From NCBI GenBank assembly GCA_935421135.1, contig OW285190.1, positions 7,636,501 to 7,700,500 on the forward strand: a stretch of DNA of 64,000 bases. The letters are read 5' to 3'. A model generated the notes under the pieces. The model was not told the DNA's origin and made no database searches. It worked only from the letters and a program-made list of their open reading frames with translations. Below, in pieces: positions 13,060-24,843 of this stretch (position 1 is the stretch's first letter; each line of letters opens with the position of its first letter). The position numbers and the translations under genes are program-made. This stretch comes from Bugulina stolonifera (Eukaryota; Bryozoa; Gymnolaemata; Cheilostomatida; Bugulidae).

Positions 13060-14810
13060 TAACCGTAACTGTAACCGCAAGTTAATAATATTGTATTTTG
13101 TACGTATACACATTGATGTGAAGTTGCGCACTCTCTATATAAAATTAGAGTCAAAAGAAGATAACTTCCTCTAAAACTGAACTTCATCATATTTTATAAT
13201 ATAAAGTTGTCTGCCTTTGCATTAACTAAATCTCTGTGACAGAGCAACTGAACTCTGATTTGATCCACAAAATGTTGACAATAAATTGCAGCTTTGTTCA
13301 AAAAGTTGTAATACACGTATATAATTATACATACAATGCGGATCAGGACTTTAAATAATGGACGCACCCTGTGTGTATATCATCTGCATGCAGGATAAAG
13401 ATCCACCTCTGCCCTCTTCAATACAAGAGCAGCCACATCACGGTGGAGCAGGTGAAAAACCGCAGCACCAGCACTGTCTGTTCCGGCTTTGTAGCAGTGC
13501 TTCCTGCCAGGTTCATAACAGGCAGTGACTGAAGAGTGGTGGTGAGAACTTGGTATGCTCACACACCACTATAAAATAAGCCACACCTAGCTGTGGTATA
13601 TAAAATACCACTGATATACTCAGAAATGAGGGTCTGCAATTATTATTATACTGTGCATATAACGTGCATGCGTATTGCATAATATCATACATTATATTAT
13701 TACAGTTATATACATTGTATTAATACAATGTACACGTACATGCATATAAATTTATTAGTATATACATACACAATGTACATTTATATGCATATATATAAGA
13801 ATTTTATACGACCAGAAGCTTAATTCAGACAAACACATTATAATAAATGGCACTAAAAATGGATAATTTGATCTTTTAATCAAATAATTGTATTGGGAAC
13901 CTGTACTGGTTCATCCAGAAAGGCCTTGTTAATCAACTGGTGTAACATTTATAATCTTTATTAGTGCCACACCGTAATTAATGTTGGCCTCTTGCTCTAA
14001 AATTTACACATTTACACATTTACATTTGCCAACCACATCAATGTTAATACATAAAACAATATCAAAATACATTGGATTAATCACATAAAATAACACAGAT
14101 AAAAAGTAATACAGGTACTTACATTGTACATTAAAACACAGACACAGTTTACTTTTTCTCAACCACATTGACTGGAACACAGTACTTTACTGCTTAAAAC
14201 TAGCTTTCCCAGATACATGCTGGGCCAAGCACAGCTAGCCAGCTGGTCAGGCTATATAGCCTGACACAATAATATACATGTACGTTTAAACCATGTCCAG
14301 GGATTTTGGTGCTTGTCCAGAGATTCTAAGCAGACCAGTTCAGACTTTGCTTTTACCCGTTGGCAAGTATGGATTGGGACTCGACTACATGTACATCCCA
14401 CAGCATCCTTAAACCTGCAAATTTACAAAGTTGTCTTTTCTACATGTATTACACAAATAGAGAAAACAACTCCGCATTAACGCTTTAGTAATAATAGCTA
14501 GAAATTAGACCAAAATATTCTGCTGCATAACACTAATTGTTCAACATCAGCGCAATAGTACTACTTGTTCTTGGCAGTGTTTCCTATCCAGATCAATAAT
14601 TACCTACGATGTTGCGTCTATTGTTGTGTTTACAAGGTATAAACTTGTAAAACCAGACTATATAGGGCCTCTCTGTTTAAACGGCTTATTGCAGTAATAC
14701 AATCTGTGATATGGGTAAACCGTACACTTTACACATATACTTTATCAGTTTATGATAGCCTGAAACTGTAAAATAAAAAATCTACCTAGTAGTCGGTAAT
14801 TCCTGACGTG
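13060..14810. other. Intergenic, one unexplained GC-richer stretch
   Basis: The minus strand at 13380-13562 has an open frame of about 60 residues in sequence richer in GC than its surroundings (…YEPGRKHCYKAGTDSAGAAV…). It might be an isolated exon or a fragment of a decayed gene. I cannot assign it, and it has no clear splice sites. The rest is AT-rich and featureless apart from TACATGTA words. Confidence 0.3.
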
Positions 14811-14814
14811 ATAC

Positions 14815-15753
14815 TGCGGTGTTTCGGCATGCTAGTCATGTCCAGTCTCTTATAGACTGCCACACTTAACCAACTCTACATGCCCACAGTTACAGTGCAT
14901 TATTCTTATAATTATATCTATTATCAATTAACTGTCCGACTCATGTGTTATTATTATCAACCAATCATGACCCTTATATTTGTTTATCATTTTTGCTATG
15001 CATACGCATTGTTATAACAAGTCACATTATTATATAAATCATTCTAAGTACTTTTGCCTATTATAAGTAATGGCCGATGTCTTGGATCATAGTAGTTTTC
15101 ATACATAATTTTCCCCACATGATTGTAAGCCCTTTTTGTGAATGGCCGACCCTGTTAAGGTCAGACCTCGGGCACTTTTCAGCCATATTTCTATGCAATT
15201 TCCGGGCCGATACCTTATCGGCCCACCCGATACCTTATCGGGCTTTTTACTGGAAACTAGATCAGTATAAAAGCTAGCACAATTTTCTATGCTAGTCAGT
15301 TATCAATTGCACTCCAATAAAGCAACATCTCTTAACTCAACCTACATGTCTTGCTCTTACAGGCAGGCAGCTCCAGCCTTGGTGCCCTGGACCTTTAGCG
15401 CCCGAGCTCGTCCTCGGGACTCTTACTACACTATTGATGAGTATAAACATCAGACCTTAGTCGATCCTTGACTCTTCAATGAGTCTAAGCATCGAGCCTA
15501 CGTCCCCAGTTAATCATTAAGAACTGTAACACTCTTAAGAGTATAAACCATCAAACCTACGCCGACCCTCGACTCTTTCATGAGCCTAAGCATCGGCCTA
15601 CATTCTGTACAACACTAATAAGAGTTTGCATAACTGTTCACTCTTTATGTTATGGTGGAAGTACAACTTGGCAGCCCACTACCACCACCAAGCACTTCCC
15701 ACACTTGTGCTAATATCGGCACCGGTGTGAGCAACCCATAGCAAAACATTACA
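14815..15753 (+). mobile_element. Solo LTR, family 2 (4-bp TSD ATAC)
   Basis: Begins TGCGGTGTTTC and ends AAAACATTACA, short inverted termini, and is flanked by ATAC on both sides (14811-14814, 15754-15757). In this orientation it has TATAAAAG near 15267 and CAATAAAGCAAC about 40-50 bases later, the U3/R/poly(A) layout of an LTR. The other family members are on the minus strand at 44717 and 50815. No gag-pol is attached. Confidence 0.8.
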
Positions 15754-15757
15754 ATAC

Positions 15758-16192
15758 TTACAGCAATCATAATGAAGTTTCTTTAATACAACAGCGTTAG
15801 GTAATCTACTGACACAACTTCTGGTTCACAGCAAACTACCAAAAAAGGATAAAATTCTTAGAGGAGTTGCAACTGGAGAATATGATGCATTAAATAAAGC
15901 TGCATAACACATCGTGTAAAAACTACATAATGTAGTTAAATGTCAAAGATTTTATTTTCACCAACCAAACTAGTAGGTAAGCAACTCGTTGTGCAAAACT
16001 GCAAATAAATCAAAAATAGCTAACCAACAAGTAAAGATATTTAAAGAGTGCATATTAATAGATGATAGATGGTTATAAAATACAAGCTTATAATATTACA
16101 CACTGTAGATTTACAGTGATTAACGATATTGCAGTAGCTATAAATTTGTCTCCATGAACCTAGAAATGAAGCTATCTGATTAAACCAAATCT
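15758..16192. other. 3' flank of fucosyltransferase copy 3
   Basis: No feature recognised. AT-rich sequence between the solo LTR and the minus-strand pseudogene. Confidence 0.4.
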
Positions 16193-17620
16193 TCACACAC
16201 CTTTCCATCTTCCCATTCTCGGTGACTTGGAAGGAAACTCATGGTAGTTTGCACACACATCTAAACCATTGTATTTCACAGATAATTGTTTAATAGCAGG
16301 CATAGCTGGTTTCCCATTGGCTATTCTACACAACTCACAGGCTTGGAGTACGTGTAAATATCGTACTTTACTCATCCTCCATGTTTCTCTCCACATATGA
16401 TAACTGTTATATTTATCTGGATGACTCGTCAAATATTTCAGATATTTCCCTAATGCTCTAATGTCTGTAAAGTTACGTGCATGAATAAAAGAATTAAATG
16501 GAGATTTGTCAGCATATTCCTGTGCTATAAGACCACTCATAGCTACTGGCACCATGTTTGCTAAATCAGCTAAGCTGTTCCAAAACTTTTCGGTTATGTA
16601 ATCTTGGCAAAGAGAATTTTCAAAACTTAAGTAAAAATAATACTTTTTATTCTAATTTAGTCTGCATTCGTTTGTTTTACAAGGATCTGGCTTTTCACAG
16701 TCACTATATAAATCCACATGAATATATTTTGATAGCTCTTTAATCATCTCTAAACGATTGTAATGAACAGAGTCACAATGACCAACATAGGCTAAAGCAC
16801 CTCTAGATTTTTTTGCTGCGTAGTTAACAGATTTGAGGGATTTTTCAAGTTTATATTGACATCCATTATACACATGCCAACTTGGAATAGTTGAATACCT
16901 GCTGTATGTACTGGTAAAATTAATCTTTCCATCTGTTATGTTTGGAACGAGGTGCACAGGAAATCCAGGTGATTCATTTGTATATAGTCCGAAATACTGA
17001 TCTGGCCGTCTTGGAATTTTGTCTAATGTGCTACCATCGTGCATAAATCCAAGTTTAAATAGAATAATTTGAGCCTCTATAGCAAGTTTATTTGGAGGTG
17101 AAGGTGGTGTAAAAGATGGGTAGCCCAACCGATGAGGGTTCACTCCGATACAATTACTGTACGCACAGTTTGTGAAATTCAAACTCTGCCACATTGGATG
17201 AGGAAATCCATGATACCCTAAAATTATCTTTATATTGTTTACATCACTTCTGTTAATGCTGATCATATTTGATGAAAATGCATCAAATATATCTTTAGAT
17301 GTCTTTCTGGTGACAGCATCCACAATTTCGTGGGCAGTGAGCGGGTGAGATGGTGTCCTGACTTGCTGAGATCTATAGCAGAGATTATCATATAGATCCC
17401 ATGGAATCAGAGACATCCTTCCTTCATGTTCTGATTGTGATTGAGCTTCAGATGTTGTTGAATACAAAAATTTACTCTGTCCAACCACACCAGGTGTTGT
17501 CTCTCTATTCTCTGTCACACTCTGCATGATTAGCTTGTTTATTATTGGTCGATGTTGAACTTCACTAAAGTATACTACCACTGCACTTAGAGTGACACAA
17601 AAAAACCAGTAATCGAACAT
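16193..17620 (-). pseudogene. GT10 fucosyltransferase-like copy 3 with one internal TAG
   Basis: The frame is continuous over 476 codons from ATG at 17620 to the stop at 16193, except for one TAG at about 16652-16654. There the paralogs have a Leu codon (CTAAAATTG becomes CTAAATTAG). The stop falls just before the donor-binding block YFYLSFENSLCQDYITEKFW, so the short product would lack most of the catalytic domain. The N-terminus has a normal anchor (MFDYWFFCVTLSAVVVYF). The family blocks KINFTSTYSRYSTIP and LAYVGHCDS are kept, and ACELC lies after the stop. A sequencing error cannot be excluded. If real, the loss is very recent, since no other lesion is visible. Confidence 0.8.
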
Positions 17621-18152
17621 ACAATGTGCACTGCAACCTCCTGTACTTCGAATAACAGACAGTAGGTTAAATGAAGGTTAGCTGTGGCAGAGTTATATTC
17701 CTGTATTTCAATCCTTGTTTTAGATCCTATTCCTGTCTTTTTCTGCGATTTTTGTCTACCGTGATCCTCATTGATACTATTGTTGGTGACTCCAGGTGAT
17801 AGTAAACCCACAGTTTATGTAGACTAGCTCTCGTGTGTATCTACATGTAACTAAAATAAAGGCAGTTAAAAGATAATTGGTTACAGGGAAAGGTCTACAC
17901 CATTTACTACACGTAGTGACCAATTCAGAGTGACAGAACCACTGTAACCTTTACCATGAGATGTATGTTGCTGTATTATACAATTACAGACACTCGATCA
18001 TGTTCAGCAAGCACCCACCAGTTGTAAGAAGCTTCACTCTTTTAATAACCTTCCATAGAGTATACATGTACATGTATAAGATGTAAAACCAAAAGCCATG
18101 ACTACAATCTGTTATTAATTCCTGTATATACCTGATTGTATTGGCATTTGAT

Positions 18153-18458
18153 CGTAACTTTACAGACATTAGAGCTTTAGGGAAATATTTGAAACATCTG
18201 GTGAGCAACCCAGAAAAATACAACAGTTATCATAGGTGGAGAGAAACATGGAGGATGAGTAAAGTACGATATTTACATGTACTTCCTGCCTGTGAGTTAT
18301 GTAGAATAGCCAATGAGAAACCAGCTATGCCTGCTATTGCACAATTATCTGTGAAATATAACGGTTTAGATGTGTGTGCAAACTACCATGAGTTTCCTTC
18401 AAAGTCCATAAAGATGCCATGGGGTGTGAAGAATTGGTCAATTCAGAAATTGGTTTAA
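18153..18458 (+). pseudogene. 3'-terminal GT10 fucosyltransferase fragment (copy 4)
   Basis: Begins abruptly at RNFTDIRALGKYLKHL and carries the last ~95 residues, including RYLHVLPACELC, in frame. Near the end it has lost bases relative to copy 5 (26280s), so it reads past the ancestral stop into KNWSIQKLV. It is nearly identical to 26029-26330, and both are followed by the same satellite and 3' flank. It is therefore part of a segmental duplication, not an independent gene. It lies head-to-head with copy 3, about 530 bases away. Confidence 0.85.
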
Positions 18459-18461
18459 TTA

Positions 18462-19196
18462 GCTACTATAGCTGCTATAGCTACTATAGCTACTATAGCA
18501 ACTATAGCTACTATAGCTACCATAGCTACTATAGCTACTATAGCTACTATAGCTACTATAGCTACATCTGTAGCTACTGTAGCTACTGTAGCCACTATAG
18601 CTACAGTAGCTACTGTAGCTACTGTAGCTACTGTACCTACTATAGCTACTGTAGCTACTATAGCTACTACAGCTACTATAGCTATAGTAGCTATAGTAGC
18701 TACTATAGCTACTATGACTACTATAGCTACATCTGTAGCTACATCTGTAGCTACTGTAGCTACTGTAGCTACTATAGCTACATCTGTAGCTACATCTGTA
18801 GCTACATCTGTAGCTACATCTGTAGCTACATCTGTAGCTACATCTGTAGCTACTACAGCTACTGTAGCTTATATAGCTACTGTAGCTACTGTAGCTACTA
18901 TAGCTACATCTGTAGCTACTGTAGCTGTTGTAGCTACTATAGCTACATCTGTAGCTACTGTAGCTACTGTAGCTACTGTAGCTACTATAGCTACTGTAGC
19001 TACTATGGCTACTATAGCTACTATAGCTACTATAGCTACTATAGCTATAGTAGCTACTGTAGCTACTGTAGCTACTGTAGCTACTGTAGCTTCTGTAGCT
19101 ACTGTAGCTACTGTAGCTACTGTAGCTACTGTAGCTACTGTAGCTACTGTAGCTACTGTAGCTACTGTAGCTACTGCAGCTACTGTAGCTACTGTA
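18462..19196. repeat. 9-bp satellite (TAGCTACTR)n, ~735 bp
   Basis: Tandem TAGCTACTA/TAGCTACTG units with a 12-base variant TAGCTACATCTG that itself is tandemly amplified around 18775-18855. The same satellite follows copy 5 at 26336-26430 but is only about 95 bp there. The array starts 3-5 bases after the fucosyltransferase-derived sequence TTGGTTTAATTAG in both places. Confidence 0.95.
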
Positions 19197-19386
19197 GCAC
19201 ACAGAATAACAGCTGAAATAGAGTTTGCCAATAGGTACATCACACTGTTCTCCACTCTCCTATTGGCCATAGCACCTGAAGCTAGTAGTCAAAACGCCTG
19301 CTGAAATGCATTCTCCTGTCTTTCTACCTTGTACCACTGCTACTACATATTACAAGCATATATTATATAGTGGATTTCATTATCAC
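19197..19386. repeat. Segmental duplication copy 1, left part
   Basis: Matches 26440-26630 almost base for base (ACAGCTG…GCCAATAGGTACATCACACTG…). The full duplicated unit is 18153-19386 plus 21216 to about 21630. Its partner is 26029 to about 27010. Confidence 0.85.
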
Positions 19387-21215
19387 CAGTACTTTTTTTG
19401 TAAGGTCAGTTGTATTTCAGGTTCCCTCCCCGCTCTCACCTTCACACAAGCTACACAGCACTCCTATTGCATTCGCTTGACACTATTATAGCACTCATAG
19501 TCAAATGTTTTGCGGAATATATAGCAAGGTGGCCGTAATATGAGGGATGCTTTGTGCACAGTTGCCTCAGAGCATATCTACACTACTCCCTGGCAAGGCT
19601 TCCTTTCATAAGGTTGCTGAACTGGTGCAGCGGTAGTAGGGTCCGCTCACTGCGCTAGGCGATTAGATGTCGTAGAGGTCCCGGGTTCAAGCCCGGTGAG
19701 GAACTGGTATTTTCATGGATGTCAAACAAGTCTCTGATTGCTTAAAAGACGGATGTCAAACAAGTCTCTGATTTCTTAAAAGACAAATTCCTTGCATACG
19801 AATCACCCTATACAGTATACATGTAAGTGATTAGAGTTATTTTGCTAAGATTTCCCAGACAATATGGAATTGTTCATCCCTGTTATGCTGTTTGGCATTT
19901 GGCATTTTCGTCAATTGCACTGCACTTCCCTTTTCTCCAACATATTATAGCGTAACATATCATAGGGTCTGGGTACAAATAACTCCAGTGGAGGACCGGA
20001 TGCATAAATGAGTTAGAGGCTATAGTGTCTCTAAGAAGAGAGGCTATTGAAATAGTTCCGCACAGCTTTTATAGTTCTCATGCTAATCGCCACCAATCTG
20101 ATGTTGAATATTGCTCCAATCTTGATAACCTCCTCATTTAAGCTAGATGCTTTATTTCGCAGCTCTTTTTGATTTTTTGCTGCCGTTGAGATGTTATATT
20201 GTAAAGTTCTTGCGTGCACTTGTAGTCATGTGGGAAGGACTGAAAGCGGTCTATCGGTCCTCCACTTTCCATGCACTAAGTGATAGATGAGCTACATGCT
20301 GCTTATTTTTATGACTGGTAGGTCCGAGTGTTCGCTCTTGTGTTGATAACCTTATGGGTACGACCCTATACTAGTTTCTCTGGCTTTCAGCTCTGTCAGG
20401 ATTCTAGGCTAATAGATTCCTAGTTAAAACCACCACAAAGTATTATGGAAGTGTCTTTATTGCAGTTCAAGGAACAACACTGACTACTGCAGCAAAATGC
20501 ACTCATTTAAATAGTAAACTCACTTTCGGCGAGGGAGCTACCAGGGATCTTGGGGTTGTGGGGGGGGGGGGACGACCAGGGCTCAGTCCCATACAAAATT
20601 ATGCATAATCTTGGATGCTAAACAAACGTTCTTACAACTCGTAATAAACAATATTAGCTCAGGGAAAAATAAAATAAATGTGTTTATACTTTAATTACGT
20701 AGAATAGCTGTCAATTGGTCCTTATAAGACACGTAGTTTGACAGAGTGGTGGGAAGGACGACTAGGACATAACTGTGGGCACCTGAGAGCTGAGGTACAG
20801 CGGTCGGTCCTATGTGACGAATTGGGGGGAGGGGGGTGGGGAGGGGAGAGGGAATGGTAAAAACATATACAATTATACATATCATTCACTAATACATTGG
20901 GTCGGCCCTTTAAAGCACGTTCACTTTAGTAATACATGCAAGGTTAGCTATTCGCCTTAGCTGGCTGCTCACTACAATACATACATATATGTTATATAGT
21001 CTGGAATCATGAGCCAACATTGGGGTTCACCATAGAATATTGATATACATGTACATGTACCAGGTAACATGTACATGTATGTTTCTAATAGAATACATCA
21101 TGCATGATGCCTAGCTATCATGGCTACGGCTACTTTTTAAACTTTTACTTTTAAAATGGCAATTTGTTGAGGAGGCTCCCGGGAGCCCAGAGAGCCCCCT
21201 ACAATAAAAGCACTG
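19387..21215. mobile_element. hAT-like element, 1.83 kb, inserted in a segmental duplication
   Basis: Comparing the two duplicates gives exact boundaries. Copy 2 reads straight through (…GCATTATCACTACATC…), while copy 1 is split. The insert starts CAGTACTTTTTTTGTA and its other end read in reverse is CAGTGCTTTTATTGTA, 14 of 16 identical. It is flanked by ATTATCAC (19379-19386) and ACTATCAC (21216-21223), an 8-bp duplication with one mismatch. The 8-bp duplication and CAGTG-type ends are typical of hAT transposons. I see no transposase, so it is non-autonomous or decayed. It contains a tRNA-like sequence at 19620-19700 and a 62-codon minus-strand frame (20031-20219) that I cannot assign. Confidence 0.8.
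19620..19700 (+). repeat. tRNA-like sequence (probable SINE head)
   Basis: An A-box-like TGGTGCAGCGG and a B-box GGGTTCAAGCCC lie about 50 bases apart, the internal promoter of tRNA genes. The 7-base acceptor arms do not pair, so it is not a working tRNA. It lies within the hAT-like insert. Confidence 0.45.
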
Positions 21216-21640
21216 ACTATCACTACATCTACCATCTTTTTATACACTCATGTACATCAATGAATATCATACATACATGTATACTAGGATGTATTACACC
21301 ATACGACCTTTATGTACATGTACATGTTGGCTAGTTATTGAACAATCATCTACAGACATACCCTAAGTGTTCTAGCAGGTTATGATAAATGAGTACATTT
21401 AGTTGGTCTAAAATCACTGTAATTATAAAATATATGCTTCAAAATTATTTTCCTTTCTAGCCATGTGAGGTATGTGGGGCTACTATATTCATGGTACTGA
21501 TTTATGTGTTCCAGAATTCGAGATTTAGCATGCTGCTGGCTTCAATCATGTATTACATTATATGTATATTATATGCGTATCGTATTACATTATATGTTTA
21601 TTATATGTGCATCGTACTACATTATATGTATACTAGGCCT
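21216..21640. repeat. Segmental duplication copy 1, right part
   Basis: Matches about 26625-27015, including CTCATGTACATCAATGAATATC and the start of the 32-bp-class satellite (TTACATTATATGTATATTAT). Homology ends near 21635 at AGGCCTGCAACGATTCAC, a sequence that resembles another hAT-type terminus. Confidence 0.8.
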
Positions 21641-22678
21641 GCAACGATTCACAAAATACTGTTTCGATTTTTTCGATTCTGCCAATTAACCTTTTCGTTT
21701 TTTTCGATTCGATTCTTCATTGCGCAAAATTAACAGAAAATACACTAGTGAGGTCAATCAGACCAATAACAGTATCTCACAATTTTACTGAAATAATGCA
21801 ACTATGTAGTACAACTATAGGCAAGTGTGTTACTGTAACCCCAAGCAAGCAGTAAATGAAGACAATGAGCACAACTATCAACGTTGCCATTTATTTAAAT
21901 CATTTACCCTGACACCATTTACGTTGCAGTAGTTCTTTGAAACAGTATTTTAAAACACTGTCAGTTGTAGTAATTGAGTTGATAATTCCATTTTTAGAAT
22001 CACCAAAAAGAGTAGAGTAGATTCCAGAAGCATACCATTCTATTTGTGTGGAATATCAAATACAAATTGTATGTTTGGGGCATTTATATAATTATATAGA
22101 CTTATCTTAGTAATACATGTTTAGGATGTATTACTAATAAAATAAAATACATCATGTACTAAGACTTAGTACATGATACAACATTTACCATCTTAGCATA
22201 GCATCTATTTGATCCCAATTAATCAATTTAGACTAATTTGAGCATCACTTTAACGTAGCTATTTGTATTGATGGTAGCATACTATATTGCGTGCTCAGAC
22301 GAAAACATCTTTAGCTCTTCGGGTAGACTCAGGTGTCTCGCATGAAAATATGGATTTTGCGTAAGACCCAAGCCGGTGTTTTCACGACTCTGTGACGTAA
22401 GTGGGCTATAAAATTTTTGAGCAAGTTGGCCTGTGTCTGAAATTTTTGTCTCGCACTCACTCAATAAAGACACTGTCTGCAAATAAAAATGAGTTAATGT
22501 TGAATAATTTTATAATACAATTCTGTTTGTTCAATCATGGATTGTGATGTATCCATGGGGATGAGTATTCAGTGCTCTAGTATTAGTGATGCTATTAGTG
22601 TGGGTACACAATGAATATCATGGAAGTGAAGCTTTTTTTGTAGTGTTTCCGAGTGGGGCATAGTATTAAATTATTATA
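21641..22678. other. Intergenic with a dispersed-repeat fragment
   Basis: Contains a stretch at about 22325-22450 (CTCGCATGAAAATATGGATTT…GAGCAAGTTGGCCTGTGT) that recurs in diverged form at 39733-39835, so it is a dispersed repeat. No gene seen. Confidence 0.5.
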
Positions 22679-22682
22679 TTAA

Positions 22683-23788
22683 AAGGGTTATGACGATGTC
22701 GCCTACGCCTATGTTCAATGAAGTCTCTTTTACTTAGGTTTGTTGCATTTGTGCTACTATAAGAAGAGTTGTGTCCTCTTGCTTATTCCTGACTAGTCAG
22801 CACTATTCAATGCTGCTTTGAACGCAACTTTGTTATTGTAATGGACGACCCCCGGTCCGTTTGCTAGCCGAGCAACCATGAGGTCGTCGCTTACTTTATT
22901 TCATTATAAGGCTGTTTTACATTAGTATTATACACCCATAAGCCTTTGCAGTAATGTCATTTATATATTATACTAACACGTATGTCTTGGAGGACGGCTC
23001 TATCTTGGGTCGTACTTTTTCTTGACGGGCTGTGTATTCATGATCGTCGTCCAGAGCCTGCCGGAAGTAGTTAGACGACCTCCTTTATTCTCTTTGCCTG
23101 TATAAAAGGAATCAGAATATTGTTAATAGCGCAGTTTCTTGTGTACTTTCAAGCGGTTAAGTTCATTCAATACATTCATACTTATCCTTGTACTTACTGA
23201 GTTTTGCTGGTACACTATTAGTCTGGACATAACTACAAACTTGAAGCCGTTTAGGCGCAGAGATTGCTGAGGCTAGGTAGCCGGTCACTACAGTGCTAAA
23301 TAAGTTGTCGGTGGTTTATTTACAGACCTTGGGCTGTCTGGGACATATCTACAGTGTACAACATTATGAAGACACTACTGCGTGCTTTATGACATCTAAA
23401 GAAAATTGTTGAATTCAAGCTGTTTGCATAGAAAGAGTACAGTAGTGAACAAATGATTTCACAGAATTTACTAAAGTAGCTGAAGGGTAACTTGTGCAAG
23501 TTTATCAATTTTTCTGGAATTTCCTTTTGCCGGCAATAAGTAGCTGCCTTTATTGGTAGGTCCGGTATTTTATCTGCCTACACTATGTACTGCGGCTATT
23601 ATTGTGTTCTTCTATATGCATATGTACAATGTGTTGTGGCCTAGTTGTTCTAAATATAGCCTGGAAGGCACAAACATAGTATAACTACAACAGCACTAGA
23701 ATAGAAAATATCTAGTCACTCAATAGATTGTCCCGTTAAAATAGCCATGTGGTTTTAATGCTACCTTGAAACACATGTCATAACTCTT
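22683..23788 (-). mobile_element. piggyBac-like non-autonomous element, complete, split by an LTR
   Basis: Flanked by TTAA on both sides (22679-22682, 23789-23792). Termini are AAGGGTTATGACGATGTC at the left and, in reverse, AAGAGTTATGACATGTGT at the right. Its interior matches 58327-58922 in reverse orientation and 6326-6753. Removing the 527-bp LTR and its 4-bp duplication leaves about 575 bp, close to the 596-bp sister. No transposase is encoded. Confidence 0.75.
22837..23363 (+). mobile_element. Solo LTR, family 3 (4-bp TSD TTAT), nested
   Basis: Starts TGTAATGGAC and ends GTGTACAACA, flanked by TTAT on both sides (22833-22836, 23364-23367). It has TATAAAAGG at about 23101. The flanking sequence on each side belongs to the piggyBac-like element, which identifies it as a later insertion. 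The termini obey the TG…CA rule but have only a 3-base inverted match. Confidence 0.65.
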
Positions 23789-24399
23789 TTAACACAGTTG
23801 TGGCATTGAAGGCTACTTGTTAGATGTGCCTTAAGTGATAGAGTCCGGTACTGTGGTAAGTGTGTACATCATGTAATGTATCATCTGATCTTCAGGTATT
23901 ATTAGGTTTGTGTAAAAAGTATTGTAATGAATGGCTTTGTTGTGCTGTGTAGCATATATCCTGTAGTATATACATGTACATATTTTAAAAATCCATAGGG
24001 ATATTCATTCGGTTATTGCACATGCAAGCTAGACAAGTAGCAATATACAGCAATAACAAATAATTTTATTCAGTATTTAAAATGTACAATTTATGGGTAC
24101 ACTGACAGCTTTATTTATTATTGCATTTGACATGCCTTTGTACTTTCTACCTTTACAAGTGTACAAATGTACATGTACTGTAATGTGAGTTCTCTTTTGT
24201 AATTCTACCTGGTTATACGGTTACTTGCTTTTTCTTTGAAAATTTGACTATAGAAAATACTTTTCATAATTTGAGAGCACTTTTAAAATGATTCCTGACT
24301 TGAGGCCAGAGATGTAATTAATATCAAAAATTCAAACCAAAAATTCGCAATTGTGTTTGCTACTAGTACTGAACAGACCTCGATTTCCAGCAAAGACGA
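23789..24399. other. Intergenic, no gene recognised
   Basis: Includes at about 23998-24060 a short dispersed word (GGTTATTGCACATGCAAGC…AGCAATATACAGCAATAACA) that also occurs near 6190 and 38575. Otherwise nothing recognised. Confidence 0.4.
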
Positions 24400-24843
24400 A
24401 GATCCACACTAACTTAATAGCAGATATTTTTGTTTGCTGAACATGATCACAAGTTAGTAAATACGTATCAAAATCTGCATGTTTTCATATTCTGTAGGTA
24501 GGATTCGTTGATGTGCTCATGGTTGTAGTGGTCTTGCAACTCTAATTTAGTCAGTGCAAATTGAAGATGCATGTAGTACAAACCCTTCCATAACTTTAGT
24601 TTTTCTTTAATTGTTTTACTTTACTGTAGGTCCTTACACTGTGAAGCTGGTCCAAATATATACCGCCAGTTATTACCAGACAGAATCATTGGCATGTCAC
24701 ATCTGTGAAGCCAAAACTTGGCTGAAATTGTAGGAGAAAGCAGGAATAGGATCCTAAAGCAGGTTGTTAGGGTAAAGGAATATCACTGGTTAAACGTGAC
24801 AGCTCACCTCATTTCGGTACACTACTCGGTACATATCAACAAC

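Noticed and set aside
18419..19304. Open frames of Ser-Tyr, Ala-Thr-Val and similar repeats
   Set aside because: They result from the 9-bp TAGCTACTR satellite, in several overlapping frames.
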